Below, in pieces: positions 36,953 to 44,619 of a stretch of DNA of 64,000 nucleotides (positions within the stretch are counted from its first letter, which is position 1; every line of letters starts with the position of its first letter). Position numbers and translations under genes: made by a program. The notes under the pieces are model-generated. The model had not been told where the DNA came from. It saw only the letters and a list, made by a program, of their open reading frames with translations, and did not search any database. The DNA comes from Mycolicibacterium iranicum (GTDB lineage Bacteria; Actinomycetota; Actinomycetes; Mycobacteriales; Mycobacteriaceae). The DNA lies in assembly GCF_002101705.1 (NCBI RefSeq), contig NZ_LQPC01000028.1:124001-188000 (forward strand). The letters are read 5' to 3'.

Positions 36953-38577
36953 CGGCAGCATCCGACGTCGACGACGAGGCACCGCGCACATCACCCGCTC
37001 CTCTGGCGGGTGATGTCCGTAGCTTGGACAGCCGCGACTTCCCAAGTCGCACTGACACTCTGGGCGCGGCGTTCGCGGAGACCATCGGCGGGCCGGTCGG
37101 TAGGCACGCACTCATCGGGCGCACCCGGTTCCTGACCCCGCTGCGCGTCATGATGATCATCGCGTTGGTGTTCTTGGCGCTCGGCTACTCGACCAAGGCT
37201 GCATGCCTGCAGACCACCGGTTCCGGCACTGCCGATCAGCGCGTCGCAAACTGGGAGAATCAGCGGGCCTACTACGAGCTCTGCTATTCGGACACCGTTC
37301 CGCTCTACACCGCGGAGCTGCTGAATCTCGGTAAGTTCCCGTACAAATCCAGCTGGGTGGAGACCGACGCCGAGGGTAAGCCGCATGTGCAGTACGACGG
37401 CGCACCCGCGGTGCGGTACATGGAGTATCCGGTGCTCACCGGGATCTACCAGTACTTGTCGATGTCGCTGGCTAAGACATACACGGCGCTGACGAAGCTG
37501 GTGTCGGTGCCGATCGTCGCCGAGGTCGTGATGTTCTTCAACATCTCCGCGTTCGGGCTCGCGCTGGCGTGGCTGACGACGCTGTGGGCGACGGCGATGC
37601 TGGCCGGCCCGCGGCGGATCTGGGACGCCGCGATGCTGGCCGGCTCTCCGATCGTGATCTTTCAGATCTTCACCAATTTCGATGCTCTGGCAACGGCTTT
37701 CGCGGCCTGCGCACTGCTGGCGTGGGCGCGGCGAAGACCGATGCTTGCGGGTGTACTGATCGGGCTCGGTGTCGCGGCGAAGCTGTATCCGCTGCTGCTG
37801 ATCGTTCCGTTGACGCTGCTGGCGTTGCGGGCGGGCCGTCTGCGGGAGGTCGCCAAGACCGCAATCGCGGCTGTGCTGGCGTGGGTGGTGGTGAACCTCC
37901 CGATCATGGTGTTGTTCCCGCGGGGCTGGTCGGAGTTCTTCCGGCTCAACACACGTCGCGGCGACGACATGGATTCGATCTACAACGTCGTCAAAACGTT
38001 CACCGGCTGGCGCGGGTTCGATCCAGATCTCGGCTTTTGGGAGCCGCCGGTGGTGCTTAACACCATCACGGCGGCGTTGTTCGCCGCGTGCTGCATCGCG
38101 ATCGGCTACATCGTCCTGACAGCGGCGCGGCGTCCGCGCGTCGCGCAGATCGCGTTCCTCGTGGTTGCGGCGTTCCTACTGACCAATAAGGTGTGGAGCC
38201 CGCAGTTCTCGCTGTGGTTGGTTCCGCTGGCCGTGCTGGCGCTTCCGCATCGGCGCATCCTGCTGGCATGGATGACCATCGACATGCTGGTGTGGGTGCC
38301 CCGGATGCTGTATCTGTTCGGCGAGCAGAAGATGGGCCTGCCGCAGCAGTGGTTCACCGCGACGGTGCTGCTTCGCGATATCGCGGTGATCACGTTGTGC
38401 GCCTTGGTGATTCGGCAGATCTATCGCCCCGAACTGGATCTGGTGCGCGGCGGCGGAGTCGACGACCCTGCCGGGGGAGTGTTCGATGGGGCGAGGGACA
38501 ATCCGCCACGCTGGCTTCCGGATTGGCTGCGTCCCAGACCTACTTCGCTGACCAGTCCGTCGACGGTCGGGCTTTGA
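36949..38577 (+). CDS. Polytopic GT87/DUF2029-type glycosyltransferase, Rv0051-like
   Basis: Integral membrane protein of 542 residues with about ten hydrophobic helices after a cytoplasmic N-terminus (first helix about 65-85). Long loops carry acidic residues, e.g. in MEYPVLTGIYQY, as in polyprenol-phosphate-mannose-dependent mannosyltransferases of the GT-C class. It probably adds a sugar to an envelope glycan, but the acceptor is unknown. The GTG overlaps the ponA1 stop, so Rv0049-, ponA1- and Rv0051-like genes form one coupled operon. Confidence 0.82.
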   Translation: MTAASDVDDEAPRTSPAPLAGDVRSLDSRDFPSRTDTLGAAFAETIGGPVGRHALIGRTRFLTPLRVMMIIALVFLALGYSTKAACLQTTGSGTADQRVANWENQRAYYELCYSDTVPLYTAELLNLGKFPYKSSWVETDAEGKPHVQYDGAPAVRYMEYPVLTGIYQYLSMSLAKTYTALTKLVSVPIVAEVVMFFNISAFGLALAWLTTLWATAMLAGPRRIWDAAMLAGSPIVIFQIFTNFDALATAFAACALLAWARRRPMLAGVLIGLGVAAKLYPLLLIVPLTLLALRAGRLREVAKTAIAAVLAWVVVNLPIMVLFPRGWSEFFRLNTRRGDDMDSIYNVVKTFTGWRGFDPDLGFWEPPVVLNTITAALFAACCIAIGYIVLTAARRPRVAQIAFLVVAAFLLTNKVWSPQFSLWLVPLAVLALPHRRILLAWMTIDMLVWVPRMLYLFGEQKMGLPQQWFTATVLLRDIAVITLCALVIRQIYRPELDLVRGGGVDDPAGGVFDGARDNPPRWLPDWLRPRPTSLTSPSTVGL

Positions 38578-39070
38578 GCCAGGCGGTCGTCGGCGGCACC
38601 AGCACCGCCATCAATGTCGCGAGGGGAAAGAGCAAGCCGAGGAGCGCGAGACCGTACGGCGTGGCTGCGGCAGTGACGTAACCGAGGCTGAGCAGAGTTC
38701 CGCCGATCGTGATGGCGGACCCCGCGACCACCAGCTTGCGTCCGGTCAGCCTGCGCCGGGCGAGCATCGCCAACCCGACCACCAGCAGGACCCCGGCCAC
38801 CACGTCGAGAAGGATCCCGAGGACGACGACGGGGAGGAGAGCGCCGGCGATTCCGACTGACGTCTGCACCTGCGAGTTCCCGCTGAGCCCGGCCAGATCG
38901 AGGATGCCGAGAATTGCTTCGCTGAGGCACGTCAGCGCACTGAGCCCGGCCAGAACGGCGGCGATGATCGCGGTGAGGCCGCTGGGCGAGGGCCGTGGCA
39001 CCGGCTGGGGGAAGTTGTACGGCGCAAAGCCGGGCCGGTAACTCGGCTGCTGGCCGTGCGGAGAGGTCAC
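38540..39070 (-). CDS. Small four-helix membrane protein, unknown function
   Basis: Protein of 176 residues with a Pro-rich N-terminus (about 1-30) and four hydrophobic segments (about 31-55, 72-102, 111-130 and 135-158). The GTG is preceded by AGGGGGA, which supports this start over the longer frame. Its 3' end overlaps the end of the convergent Rv0051-like gene by 38 bp. No family was recognised. Confidence 0.68.
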   Translation of the reverse strand: MTSPHGQQPSYRPGFAPYNFPQPVPRPSPSGLTAIIAAVLAGLSALTCLSEAILGILDLAGLSGNSQVQTSVGIAGALLPVVVLGILLDVVAGVLLVVGLAMLARRRLTGRKLVVAGSAITIGGTLLSLGYVTAAATPYGLALLGLLFPLATLMAVLVPPTTAWLKARPSTDWSAK

Positions 39071-39165
39071 TGGTCCCCCTGATCGGTGTGAGTGCTCCAG
39101 CGTAGCCGCGTCCGGCGGCGGTGGCATGTGCGGATTTCGCAGATCAGGGCCTGTCCCTGTAGCCT

Positions 39166-39213
39166 TGGCGGGTTGCCGACGCAGGCGACCCTCCTGCCAC
39201 GGATAGGCCGTGG
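39166..39213 (+). promoter_or_regulatory. Structured leader upstream of rpsF
   Basis: Two hairpins can form: GGGTTGCC/GGCGACCC extended by TGGC/GCCA, and CCACGG/CCGTGG. They share GCCA, so they exclude each other in part. rpsF leaders often carry an S6:S18-binding element; whether this is that motif is not certain. Confidence 0.4.
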
Positions 39214-39246
39214 CCGCACCAGACCAGAGGAGGTGATGGGTTCCTT

Positions 39247-39537
39247 ATGCGTCCATACGAAATCATGGTCATTCTCGACCCCACACTTGACGAGCGCACC
39301 GTAGCTCCGTCGTTGGAGACGTTCCTGAACGTCGTCCGCAAGGACGGCGGCAGTGTCGACAAGGTCGACATCTGGGGCCGTCGGCGCCTGGCCTACGAGA
39401 TCGCCAAGCATGCCGAGGGCATCTACGCCATTCTCGATGTGAAGGCCGAGCCCGCGACGGTGTCCGAGCTCGACCGCCAGCTCAACCTGAACGAGTCCGT
39501 GCTGCGGACCAAGGTGATGCGGACCGAAAAGCACTAA
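39247..39537 (+). CDS. rpsF: 30S ribosomal protein S6
   Basis: Ribosomal protein of 96 residues, normal length for S6. It opens [20 protein letters not shown] and contains [20 protein letters not shown], both S6 hallmarks. AGGAGGTGATG precedes the ATG. It heads the conserved rpsF-ssb-rpsR-rplI cluster next to dnaB. Confidence 0.98.
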   Translation: MRPYEIMVILDPTLDERTVAPSLETFLNVVRKDGGSVDKVDIWGRRRLAYEIAKHAEGIYAILDVKAEPATVSELDRQLNLNESVLRTKVMRTEKH

Positions 39538-39654
39538 TCCCGCGACGGGCTGTGCGCGTCGGAGCAGTTCCGTAGGCTCGCCTGCGACTGTCCATGCGTA
39601 CGCCGCCCGCGATGAGCGCTTGCGCGAAGCCGAAAGAGCACACAGGAGGACCTT

Positions 39655-40164
39655 GTGGCTGGTGACACCATCATCACGGTGATCGGAAACCTGACTGCCG
39701 ACCCCGAATTGCGGTTCACGCCGTCGGGTGCGGCCGTCGCGAACTTCACGGTCGCGTCGACACCTCGCATGTTCGACCGCCAGACCAACGAGTGGAAGGA
39801 CGGCGAAGCGCTGTTCTTGCGTTGCAACATCTGGCGGGAAGCAGCCGAGAACGTCGCCGAAAGCCTGGTTCGCGGGTCCCGTGTGATCGTCAGCGGCCGG
39901 CTCAAGCAGCGTTCGTTCGAAACCCGTGAGGGTGAGAAGCGCACCGTGATGGAGCTCGAGGTCGACGAGATCGGCCCGTCGCTGCGCTACGCGACGGCCA
40001 AGGTCAACAAGGCCAACCGCAGCGGCGGCGGTGGTGGCGGGTTCGGTTCGGGTTCGGGCGGCAACTCGCGTCCCTCGTCCAATAGCGCGCCTGCCGAGGA
40101 CCCGTGGGGCAGCGCGCCCGCATCGGGTTCCTTCGGCGGCGCTGACGACGAACCGCCCTTCTGA
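39655..40164 (+). CDS. ssb: Single-stranded DNA-binding protein
   Basis: Protein of 169 residues. The OB fold covers about 1-110 ([20 protein letters not shown], then [18 protein letters not shown] and [16 protein letters not shown]). A Gly/Ser-rich linker follows, and the acidic tip DDEPPF is the partner-binding tail. GTG start with AGGAGGA in front. It coats ssDNA during replication and repair. It lies between rpsF and rpsR as in most actinobacteria. Confidence 0.97.
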   Translation: MAGDTIITVIGNLTADPELRFTPSGAAVANFTVASTPRMFDRQTNEWKDGEALFLRCNIWREAAENVAESLVRGSRVIVSGRLKQRSFETREGEKRTVMELEVDEIGPSLRYATAKVNKANRSGGGGGGFGSGSGGNSRPSSNSAPAEDPWGSAPASGSFGGADDEPPF

Positions 40165-40204
40165 CATACCAATATTCAAGTGATTTCCAGAAAGAGATAG
40201 AGAC

Positions 40205-40462
40205 ATGGCCAAGTCCTCGACCAAGAGGCGCCCGGCTCCTGAGAAGCCGGTCAAGACTCGCAAGTGCGTGTTCTGCTCGAAGAAGGGGCAGAGCATCGAT
40301 TACAAGGACACCCAGCTGCTGCGCACCTACATCAGCGAGCGGGGCAAGATCCGTGCCCGCCGGGTGACCGGCAACTGCGTCCAGCATCAGCGGGACATCG
40401 CGATCGCGGTGAAGAACGCCCGTGAGGTTGCCCTGCTGCCGTTCAGCTCGTCGACGCGATAG
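40205..40462 (+). CDS. rpsR: 30S ribosomal protein S18 (C+ form)
   Basis: Ribosomal protein of 85 residues, opening [10 protein letters not shown]. It keeps the cysteine pair CVFC and a further Cys in VTGNCVQHQ, so it is the zinc-binding C+ paralogue rather than the zinc-free copy used under zinc starvation. It contains [15 protein letters not shown], the S18 signature. It assembles with S6, encoded two genes upstream. Confidence 0.97.
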   Translation: MAKSSTKRRPAPEKPVKTRKCVFCSKKGQSIDYKDTQLLRTYISERGKIRARRVTGNCVQHQRDIAIAVKNAREVALLPFSSSTR

Positions 40463-40473
40463 GGACCAAGACA

Positions 40474-40923
40474 ATGAAACTGATTCTTACCGCAGAGGTC
40501 GATCACCTCGGCTCGGCCGGTGACACGGTCGAGGTCAAGGACGGCTACGGCCGCAACTTCCTGCTGCCGCGTGGGCTCGCGATCGTCGCCACCCGTGGCG
40601 CCGAGCGTCAGGCGGAGGACATCCGCCGCGCCCAGGAGCTCAAGGGCGTCAAGAGCCTCGAGCACGCCAACGAGCTCAAGGCCGCCATCGAGGGTCTGGA
40701 TTCGGTGGAGCTCTCGGTCAAGGCTGAGTCCGGACGCCTGTTCGGTTCGGTGACTGCAGCCGATGTCGTCGCCGCGATCAAGAAGGCCGGCGGGCCGAAC
40801 CTCGACAAGCGCGTCGTGAACCTGCCCAAGGCGCACATCAAGACCACCGGCACTCACTCGATCACGGTGCGGCTGCACCCCGACGTGAACGCGACGGTGT
40901 CGCTGAACGTCGTCGCGGGCTAG
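40474..40923 (+). CDS. rplI: 50S ribosomal protein L9
   Basis: Ribosomal protein of 149 residues, standard length. The N-terminal domain [19 protein letters not shown] and [17 protein letters not shown] is typical, with a connecting helix and a C-terminal domain after it. The ATG lies 11 nt after the rpsR stop. It ends the ribosomal cluster before dnaB. Confidence 0.98.
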   Translation: MKLILTAEVDHLGSAGDTVEVKDGYGRNFLLPRGLAIVATRGAERQAEDIRRAQELKGVKSLEHANELKAAIEGLDSVELSVKAESGRLFGSVTAADVVAAIKKAGGPNLDKRVVNLPKAHIKTTGTHSITVRLHPDVNATVSLNVVAG

Positions 40924-40946
40924 GCCCACGGGCGTACCGGCTTCTG

Positions 40947-40985
40947 ACGGCCGGGTGGAGACCTTCACGGTCGACACCCGGCCGT
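40947..40985 (+). terminator. Hairpin after rplI
   Basis: Perfect 11-bp arms (ACGGCCGGGTG / CACCCGGCCGT) with a 17-nt loop, 23 nt after the rplI stop. No T-run follows. It probably ends the rpsF-rplI transcript. Confidence 0.55.
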
Positions 40986-41118
40986 TGCCGTATCCGGTGG
41001 CGAACGAATTTCCACGAATCAAGCGCAGCTAACATAACGGACTGTTAACCTGCCGGGCCCCGTGGCGAAACACAACACGCCCGGGGTCGAAACCGGGCAC
41101 GACACGCCGGGCAATTTC

Positions 41119-41259
41119 CCATCCACAGCCTGCACACCCCCTTAAGCTGCTCCCAACTGCGGAGATGCCGGCAATGCGGTCGGTTATCAACAGGTTCTCC
41201 CCAGGCCGTCAACATTGTCCACCAGGCCTATCCACACACCATCCACAACGTCATCAACA
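41119..41259 (+). promoter_or_regulatory. Cluster of DnaA-box-like 9-mers upstream of dnaB
   Basis: Six near-matches to TTATCCACA lie in the same direction: CCATCCACA at 41119, TTATCAACA at 41184, TTGTCCACC at 41215, CTATCCACA at 41228, CCATCCACA at 41239 and TCATCAACA at 41251. A weaker CCGTCAACA is at 41206. The last four are spaced 11-13 bp apart, close to one helical turn. They fill most of the 492-bp gap between rplI and dnaB, which otherwise holds only the rplI hairpin and the dnaB Shine-Dalgarno. DnaA binding is inferred. Confidence 0.55.
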
Positions 41260-41415
41260 AGGGGTGGTTGCATCCCTGCCAGCAACGTCTAGCGTGGGCG
41301 GTCGCAGGGTTGGTAGCACTTCCCGGCGGGGGGCTTGTCGGAGGCTGTTATTAGCATCGCGGCGGTAGGCTTCGAACGTTTGTTCACATACGGATCGAGG
41401 AGGGTGAGGCGCCGC

Positions 41416-42804
41416 GTGGCTGTCGTCGACGACCGAGGACGTCCTGGAAATCCCACCGATCTCGAGCCCCCGCCGAGTGAGGACTTCGGTCGCCAGCCCC
41501 CACAGGACGCCGCGGCCGAGCAGGCCGTGCTGGGCGGCATGCTCCTGAGCAAGGACGCCGTCGCTGACGTCCTGGAGAAGCTGCGCCCCGGCGACTTCTA
41601 CAAGCCCGCGAACCAGCTCGTCTACGACGCGATCCTCGATCTGTACGGTCGCGGCGAGCCGGCCGACGCGGTCACCGTCGCCGCGGAACTGGACCGGCGT
41701 GGGCTGCTGCGCCGGGTCGGTGGGGCACCGTATCTGCACACCCTGATCTCGACGGTGCCGACGGCGGCCAACGCGGGTTACTACGCCGAGATCGTCTCGG
41801 AAAAGTCGCTGCTGCGCCGTCTCGTGGAGGCGGGCACGCGCGTCGTGCAGTACGGCTACGCAGGTGCCGATGGGGCCGACGTCAACGAGATCGTGGATCG
41901 CGCTCAGGCCGAGATCTATGACGTCACCGAACGTCGCGCCGCCGAGGACTTCGTGGTTTTGGAGGAGATCCTCCAACCGACGATGGACGAGATCGACGCG
42001 ATCGCGTCGGAGGGCGGCATCTCCAAGGGTGTCCCGACGGGGTTTACCGATCTCGACGATCTGACCAACGGCCTGCATCCAGGGCAGATGGTCGTCGTCG
42101 CGGCGCGTCCCGGTATGGGCAAATCCACCCTTGGACTCGATTTCATGCGGTCGTGCTCGATCAAGAATCAGCTGCCGAGCATCGTGTTCTCGCTGGAGAT
42201 GAGCAAGACCGAGATCGTGATGCGTCTGCTGTCCGCGGAGGCGAAGATCAAGCTTGCTGATATGCGATCGGGTCGAATGAGTGATGACGACTGGACCAAG
42301 CTGGCGCGCCGCATGAGCGAGATCAGCGAAGCGCCTCTCTACATCGACGATTCGCCGAACCTCACGATGATGGAGATCCGCGCCAAGGCAAGACGTTTGA
42401 AGCAGAAGGCCGACCTCCGTCTCATCGTGATCGACTACCTCCAGCTGATGACATCCGGAAAAAAGGTCGAGTCGCGCCAGCAGGAAGTGTCCGAGTTCTC
42501 AAGGCAGATCAAGCTTTTGGCCAAAGAACTCGAAGTTCCGGTGGTCGCGATGAGCCAGCTGAACCGTGGCCCGGAGCAGCGGACCGACAAGAAGCCGATG
42601 CTGTCCGATCTACGCGAAAGCGGTAGCATCGAACAGGATGCGGACTTGGTGATCCTGCTCCATCGGCCCGACGCTTTCGAGACGGACGATCCGCGTGGCG
42701 GCGAGGCCGACCTCATCGTCGCGAAGCACCGCGCAGGTCCGACGCGGACGGTAACCGTTGCGCACCAACTGCATTTGTCGCGTTTCGCGAACATGGCGAG
42801 GTAG
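41416..42804 (+). CDS. dnaB: Replicative DNA helicase DnaB, intein-free
   Basis: Hexameric 5'-3' helicase of 462 residues that unwinds DNA at the fork. The N-terminal domain includes PPQDAAAEQAVLGGMLL; the RecA-like domain has Walker A ARPGMGKST at about 231-239, DYLQLM as Walker B, and AMSQLNRGPEQR. The GTG giving MAVVDDRGRPG is chosen from AGGAGG in front and from the known mycobacterial N-terminus; the frame opens 27 codons earlier. LRESGSIEQDADLVILL is continuous at the site where M. tuberculosis DnaB carries an intein. Confidence 0.96.
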   Translation: MAVVDDRGRPGNPTDLEPPPSEDFGRQPPQDAAAEQAVLGGMLLSKDAVADVLEKLRPGDFYKPANQLVYDAILDLYGRGEPADAVTVAAELDRRGLLRRVGGAPYLHTLISTVPTAANAGYYAEIVSEKSLLRRLVEAGTRVVQYGYAGADGADVNEIVDRAQAEIYDVTERRAAEDFVVLEEILQPTMDEIDAIASEGGISKGVPTGFTDLDDLTNGLHPGQMVVVAARPGMGKSTLGLDFMRSCSIKNQLPSIVFSLEMSKTEIVMRLLSAEAKIKLADMRSGRMSDDDWTKLARRMSEISEAPLYIDDSPNLTMMEIRAKARRLKQKADLRLIVIDYLQLMTSGKKVESRQQEVSEFSRQIKLLAKELEVPVVAMSQLNRGPEQRTDKKPMLSDLRESGSIEQDADLVILLHRPDAFETDDPRGGEADLIVAKHRAGPTRTVTVAHQLHLSRFANMAR

Positions 42805-42817
42805 CGGCAGGGTGCGC

Positions 42818-43186
42818 CTATGCGTCACCCAAACTCGGCCGGTAGTCCGCCGCCTCGGCTTCAGCAGCGAGCAACGCCCCCAATTCGCCCTCCTGCTGGG
42901 CAACAAACACACCGATCACCTGCCGGCACACCTCCGGCACGCTGACCCCGCGCATATCAGCAATACGCTTCAACCCGACCAGCATCGACGTCGACACGTG
43001 AAACTGCACGGCGAACTGACCGCAGGAACCATCCTCGGGCGGCAACCCCGGACCAACGACCACCAGATGATCTGACCCGACTTCGGCAACATCAGCACCG
43101 CGAGCCCTCTCAACGGCCCCACCACCAGCACCGCCGGCCACGTCCTCGTCCGGGTCGCGGAACTCCTCATGGCTGAACAACCCCAT
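42818..43186 (-). CDS. Hypothetical protein with possible ribbon-helix-helix segment
   Basis: Open frame of 122 residues. An acidic and Gly-rich N-terminus is followed at about 60-95 by FAVQFHVSTSMLVGLKRI and GVSVPEVCRQVIGVFV, a strand-helix-helix pattern like Arc/CopG-type DNA-binding proteins. It is convergent with dnaB, 13 bp away. No Shine-Dalgarno is seen before the ATG. It lies at the edge of a decayed region, so it could be a remnant antitoxin-like gene. The assignment is tentative. Confidence 0.45.
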   Translation of the reverse strand: MGLFSHEEFRDPDEDVAGGAGGGAVERARGADVAEVGSDHLVVVGPGLPPEDGSCGQFAVQFHVSTSMLVGLKRIADMRGVSVPEVCRQVIGVFVAQQEGELGALLAAEAEAADYRPSLGDA

Positions 43187-43387
43187 TGCGTCAACGCTAG
43201 ACCTTGCGAGGTGCCGAAGCCGCCAAGTGAGCGGGTGCGGCCCGCAAGAGCCAAGGCGGCGAGGGGCGGAGGGTTGTGGCCGTCGTTCTCAATGCGGCCC
43301 CATGGGGGATCACCCGCTCGGCCGAACCGCACCGCATCGGTCGGCCTCGACACCGAACTGCGCAATATCAGCCCCTACGGTCGATGT

Positions 43388-43490
43388 CATCGCGAGGTCG
43401 GTGACATCCCGTTTGACATCGAAGCGGCCAACCTGTTCTTCCAACTCGTCTCGACCCGGAATGGGAGGTCTCGATCATCTCAGCAGGGGT
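43388..43490 (+). pseudogene. Relic of IS21-family IstB ATP-binding protein
   Basis: In one frame REVGDIPFDIEAANLFFQLV resembles the IstB segment DEVGYIPF-x-x-EAANLFFQLVS. The next frame (EWEVSII) continues toward the expected YERASII. Only about 35 residues remain of a protein of about 260, with a frameshift. No IstA or terminal repeats were found. Confidence 0.55.
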
Positions 43491-43615
43491 AGATCACCGG
43501 CGTCTCCACGATTGCGTCCAACACCGCCGCCAGCAGAGTCGCGAGTTGTTCAGGGGCGTTCCTGCGGTTCATCGCGCGGGCACCGACAACGCGACGCCTT
43601 AAGAGCACTCCGCTG

Positions 43616-43750
43616 ATGACCGAGAGCACCACATCGCTGCAAAGCCGAGCGCCCGGCATCGCCGAAATGCTTGCCGCCGAGGGTGAATCGGTGGTCGTGC
43701 ACGGATGCAACCGCGGTCGCAACGAACGCGTAACCCAGGCAGTTCGCAGC
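43616..43750 (+). pseudogene. Relic of an SDR N-terminus
   Basis: MTESTTSLQSRAPGIAEMLA and GESVVVHGCNRGRNERVTQA read like an SDR start of the type L-x-G-R-x-A...GIGRGIAEMLAAEGASVVVHGRN, with the central TGAS segment deleted. The frame then loses SDR character. The call rests on similarity by eye to the start of the Rossmann fold. Confidence 0.35.
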
Positions 43751-43964
43751 ACTTCGTCGACGATCACGCCGACTTCGACGTCCGCCTCATCACAGACGAG
43801 CATCCAAGCGGTCGCAGCTTCCAGGTTTCAGTAACCCACTTCGATTGAGAGGCAACCCGTGCGTCGCGGTGAGGCGCTCGCCAGTAGCCGGGGCTGCTGC
43901 AGCGACCCAGGTGGGGCGGACATTCGCCGACCCGTGCTGAGTGACCAACTCTGGGCAGGACGGG

Positions 43965-44528
43965 TCAGCGCGACATCGCCAGCACGTCGCTGACGAGTCG
44001 CCGCGCGTACGCGTCGTCCGCTTCCAGCGCGAACGCGACGTGGTGGTAGAGCGGCGAGATGACGTGGTCGAGGATCTGCTCGACGGTCGGTGTCGCTTCT
44101 CCGCGTTCGGCGGCCCGGTTGACCATCTCCGCTGCCTGCTCTCGCCGCTTCTCCATGACCGGACAGGCTGAAACGGCCTCGACCCGGGCCGACACCATCG
44201 CCCGCAGGTAGCGGGTTCGGTTGGGGCGGGTGATGTCCCGGGCGATGACGCTCGCCCATTCGGCCAGGTCGCCGGCAAGCGATCCGGTGTCGGGTAGCGA
44301 ATCGCCCTCTCGCGTCAGGGCGGCAACCGCGACCTCTTCGAGAAGCGCGCGCACGTCGGTCCAGCGCCGGTAGAGCGTAGTCGGGTTGACCCCCGCCCGT
44401 TCGGCGATGACGGGGAAGCTGATCTTGGTGGCGCCCTCGGCGACGAGTTCACCGACCGAGGTGTAGATCGCGGTCAGCACCCGATCGGCACGTCCGCCGG
44501 GGCGGGACGACGTTTCGGCGCGCGACAT
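43965..44528 (-). CDS. TetR-family repressor
   Basis: Regulator of 187 residues. The N-terminal helix-turn-helix is FPVIAERAGVNPTTLYRRW at about 38-56, and the C-terminal ligand domain is a variable helix bundle. The ATG beginning MSRAETSSRP is chosen; the longer frame runs into the operators. It is divergent from an MFS exporter gene across 91 bp holding two clear palindromes, so it most likely represses both genes and responds to a substrate of the exporter. Confidence 0.87.
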   Translation of the reverse strand: MSRAETSSRPGGRADRVLTAIYTSVGELVAEGATKISFPVIAERAGVNPTTLYRRWTDVRALLEEVAVAALTREGDSLPDTGSLAGDLAEWASVIARDITRPNRTRYLRAMVSARVEAVSACPVMEKRREQAAEMVNRAAERGEATPTVEQILDHVISPLYHHVAFALEADDAYARRLVSDVLAMSR

Positions 44529-44539
44529 TCCACCAGCAT

Positions 44540-44605
44540 AAGCAAAAAACTTTGCTTTTGTCCCCGTGGCGCGTAGGGTGCTCAAAAGCAAAGATCATTG
44601 CTTTT
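44540..44605. promoter_or_regulatory. Two TetR operators between tetR and the MFS gene
   Basis: AAGCAAA-AAAC-TTTGCTT (44540-44557) and AAAAGCAA-AGATCA-TTGCTTTT (44584-44605) are perfect inverted repeats sharing the core AAGCAA. They are AT-rich islands in the divergent promoter, as expected for TetR binding sites. Confidence 0.7.
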
Positions 44606-44619
44606 TGGAACGAGGTCGT

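Larger units (their letters stand above)
43187..43964. other. Gene-poor, decayed stretch
   Basis: No intact gene is supported here. Only short overlapping frames occur, two of which contain recognisable fragments of an IS21 IstB protein and of an SDR. It separates core genome (dnaB) from the accessory region. Confidence 0.6.

Noticed and set aside
40924..41415. The gap before dnaB considered as the chromosomal origin itself
   Set aside because: oriC in mycobacteria lies between dnaA and dnaN, which are not in the window. The boxes are reported as a DnaA-box-like cluster only.
43480..43803. Minus-strand open frame of 107 codons in the decayed region
   Set aside because: It has no recognisable motif and overlaps the SDR relic on the other strand. 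There is no support for coding.
43750..43850. Short frame reading ADFDVRLITDEHPSGRSFQV
   Set aside because: It looks protein-like but is under 50 codons, has no Shine-Dalgarno and no family match by eye. It lies in decayed sequence.
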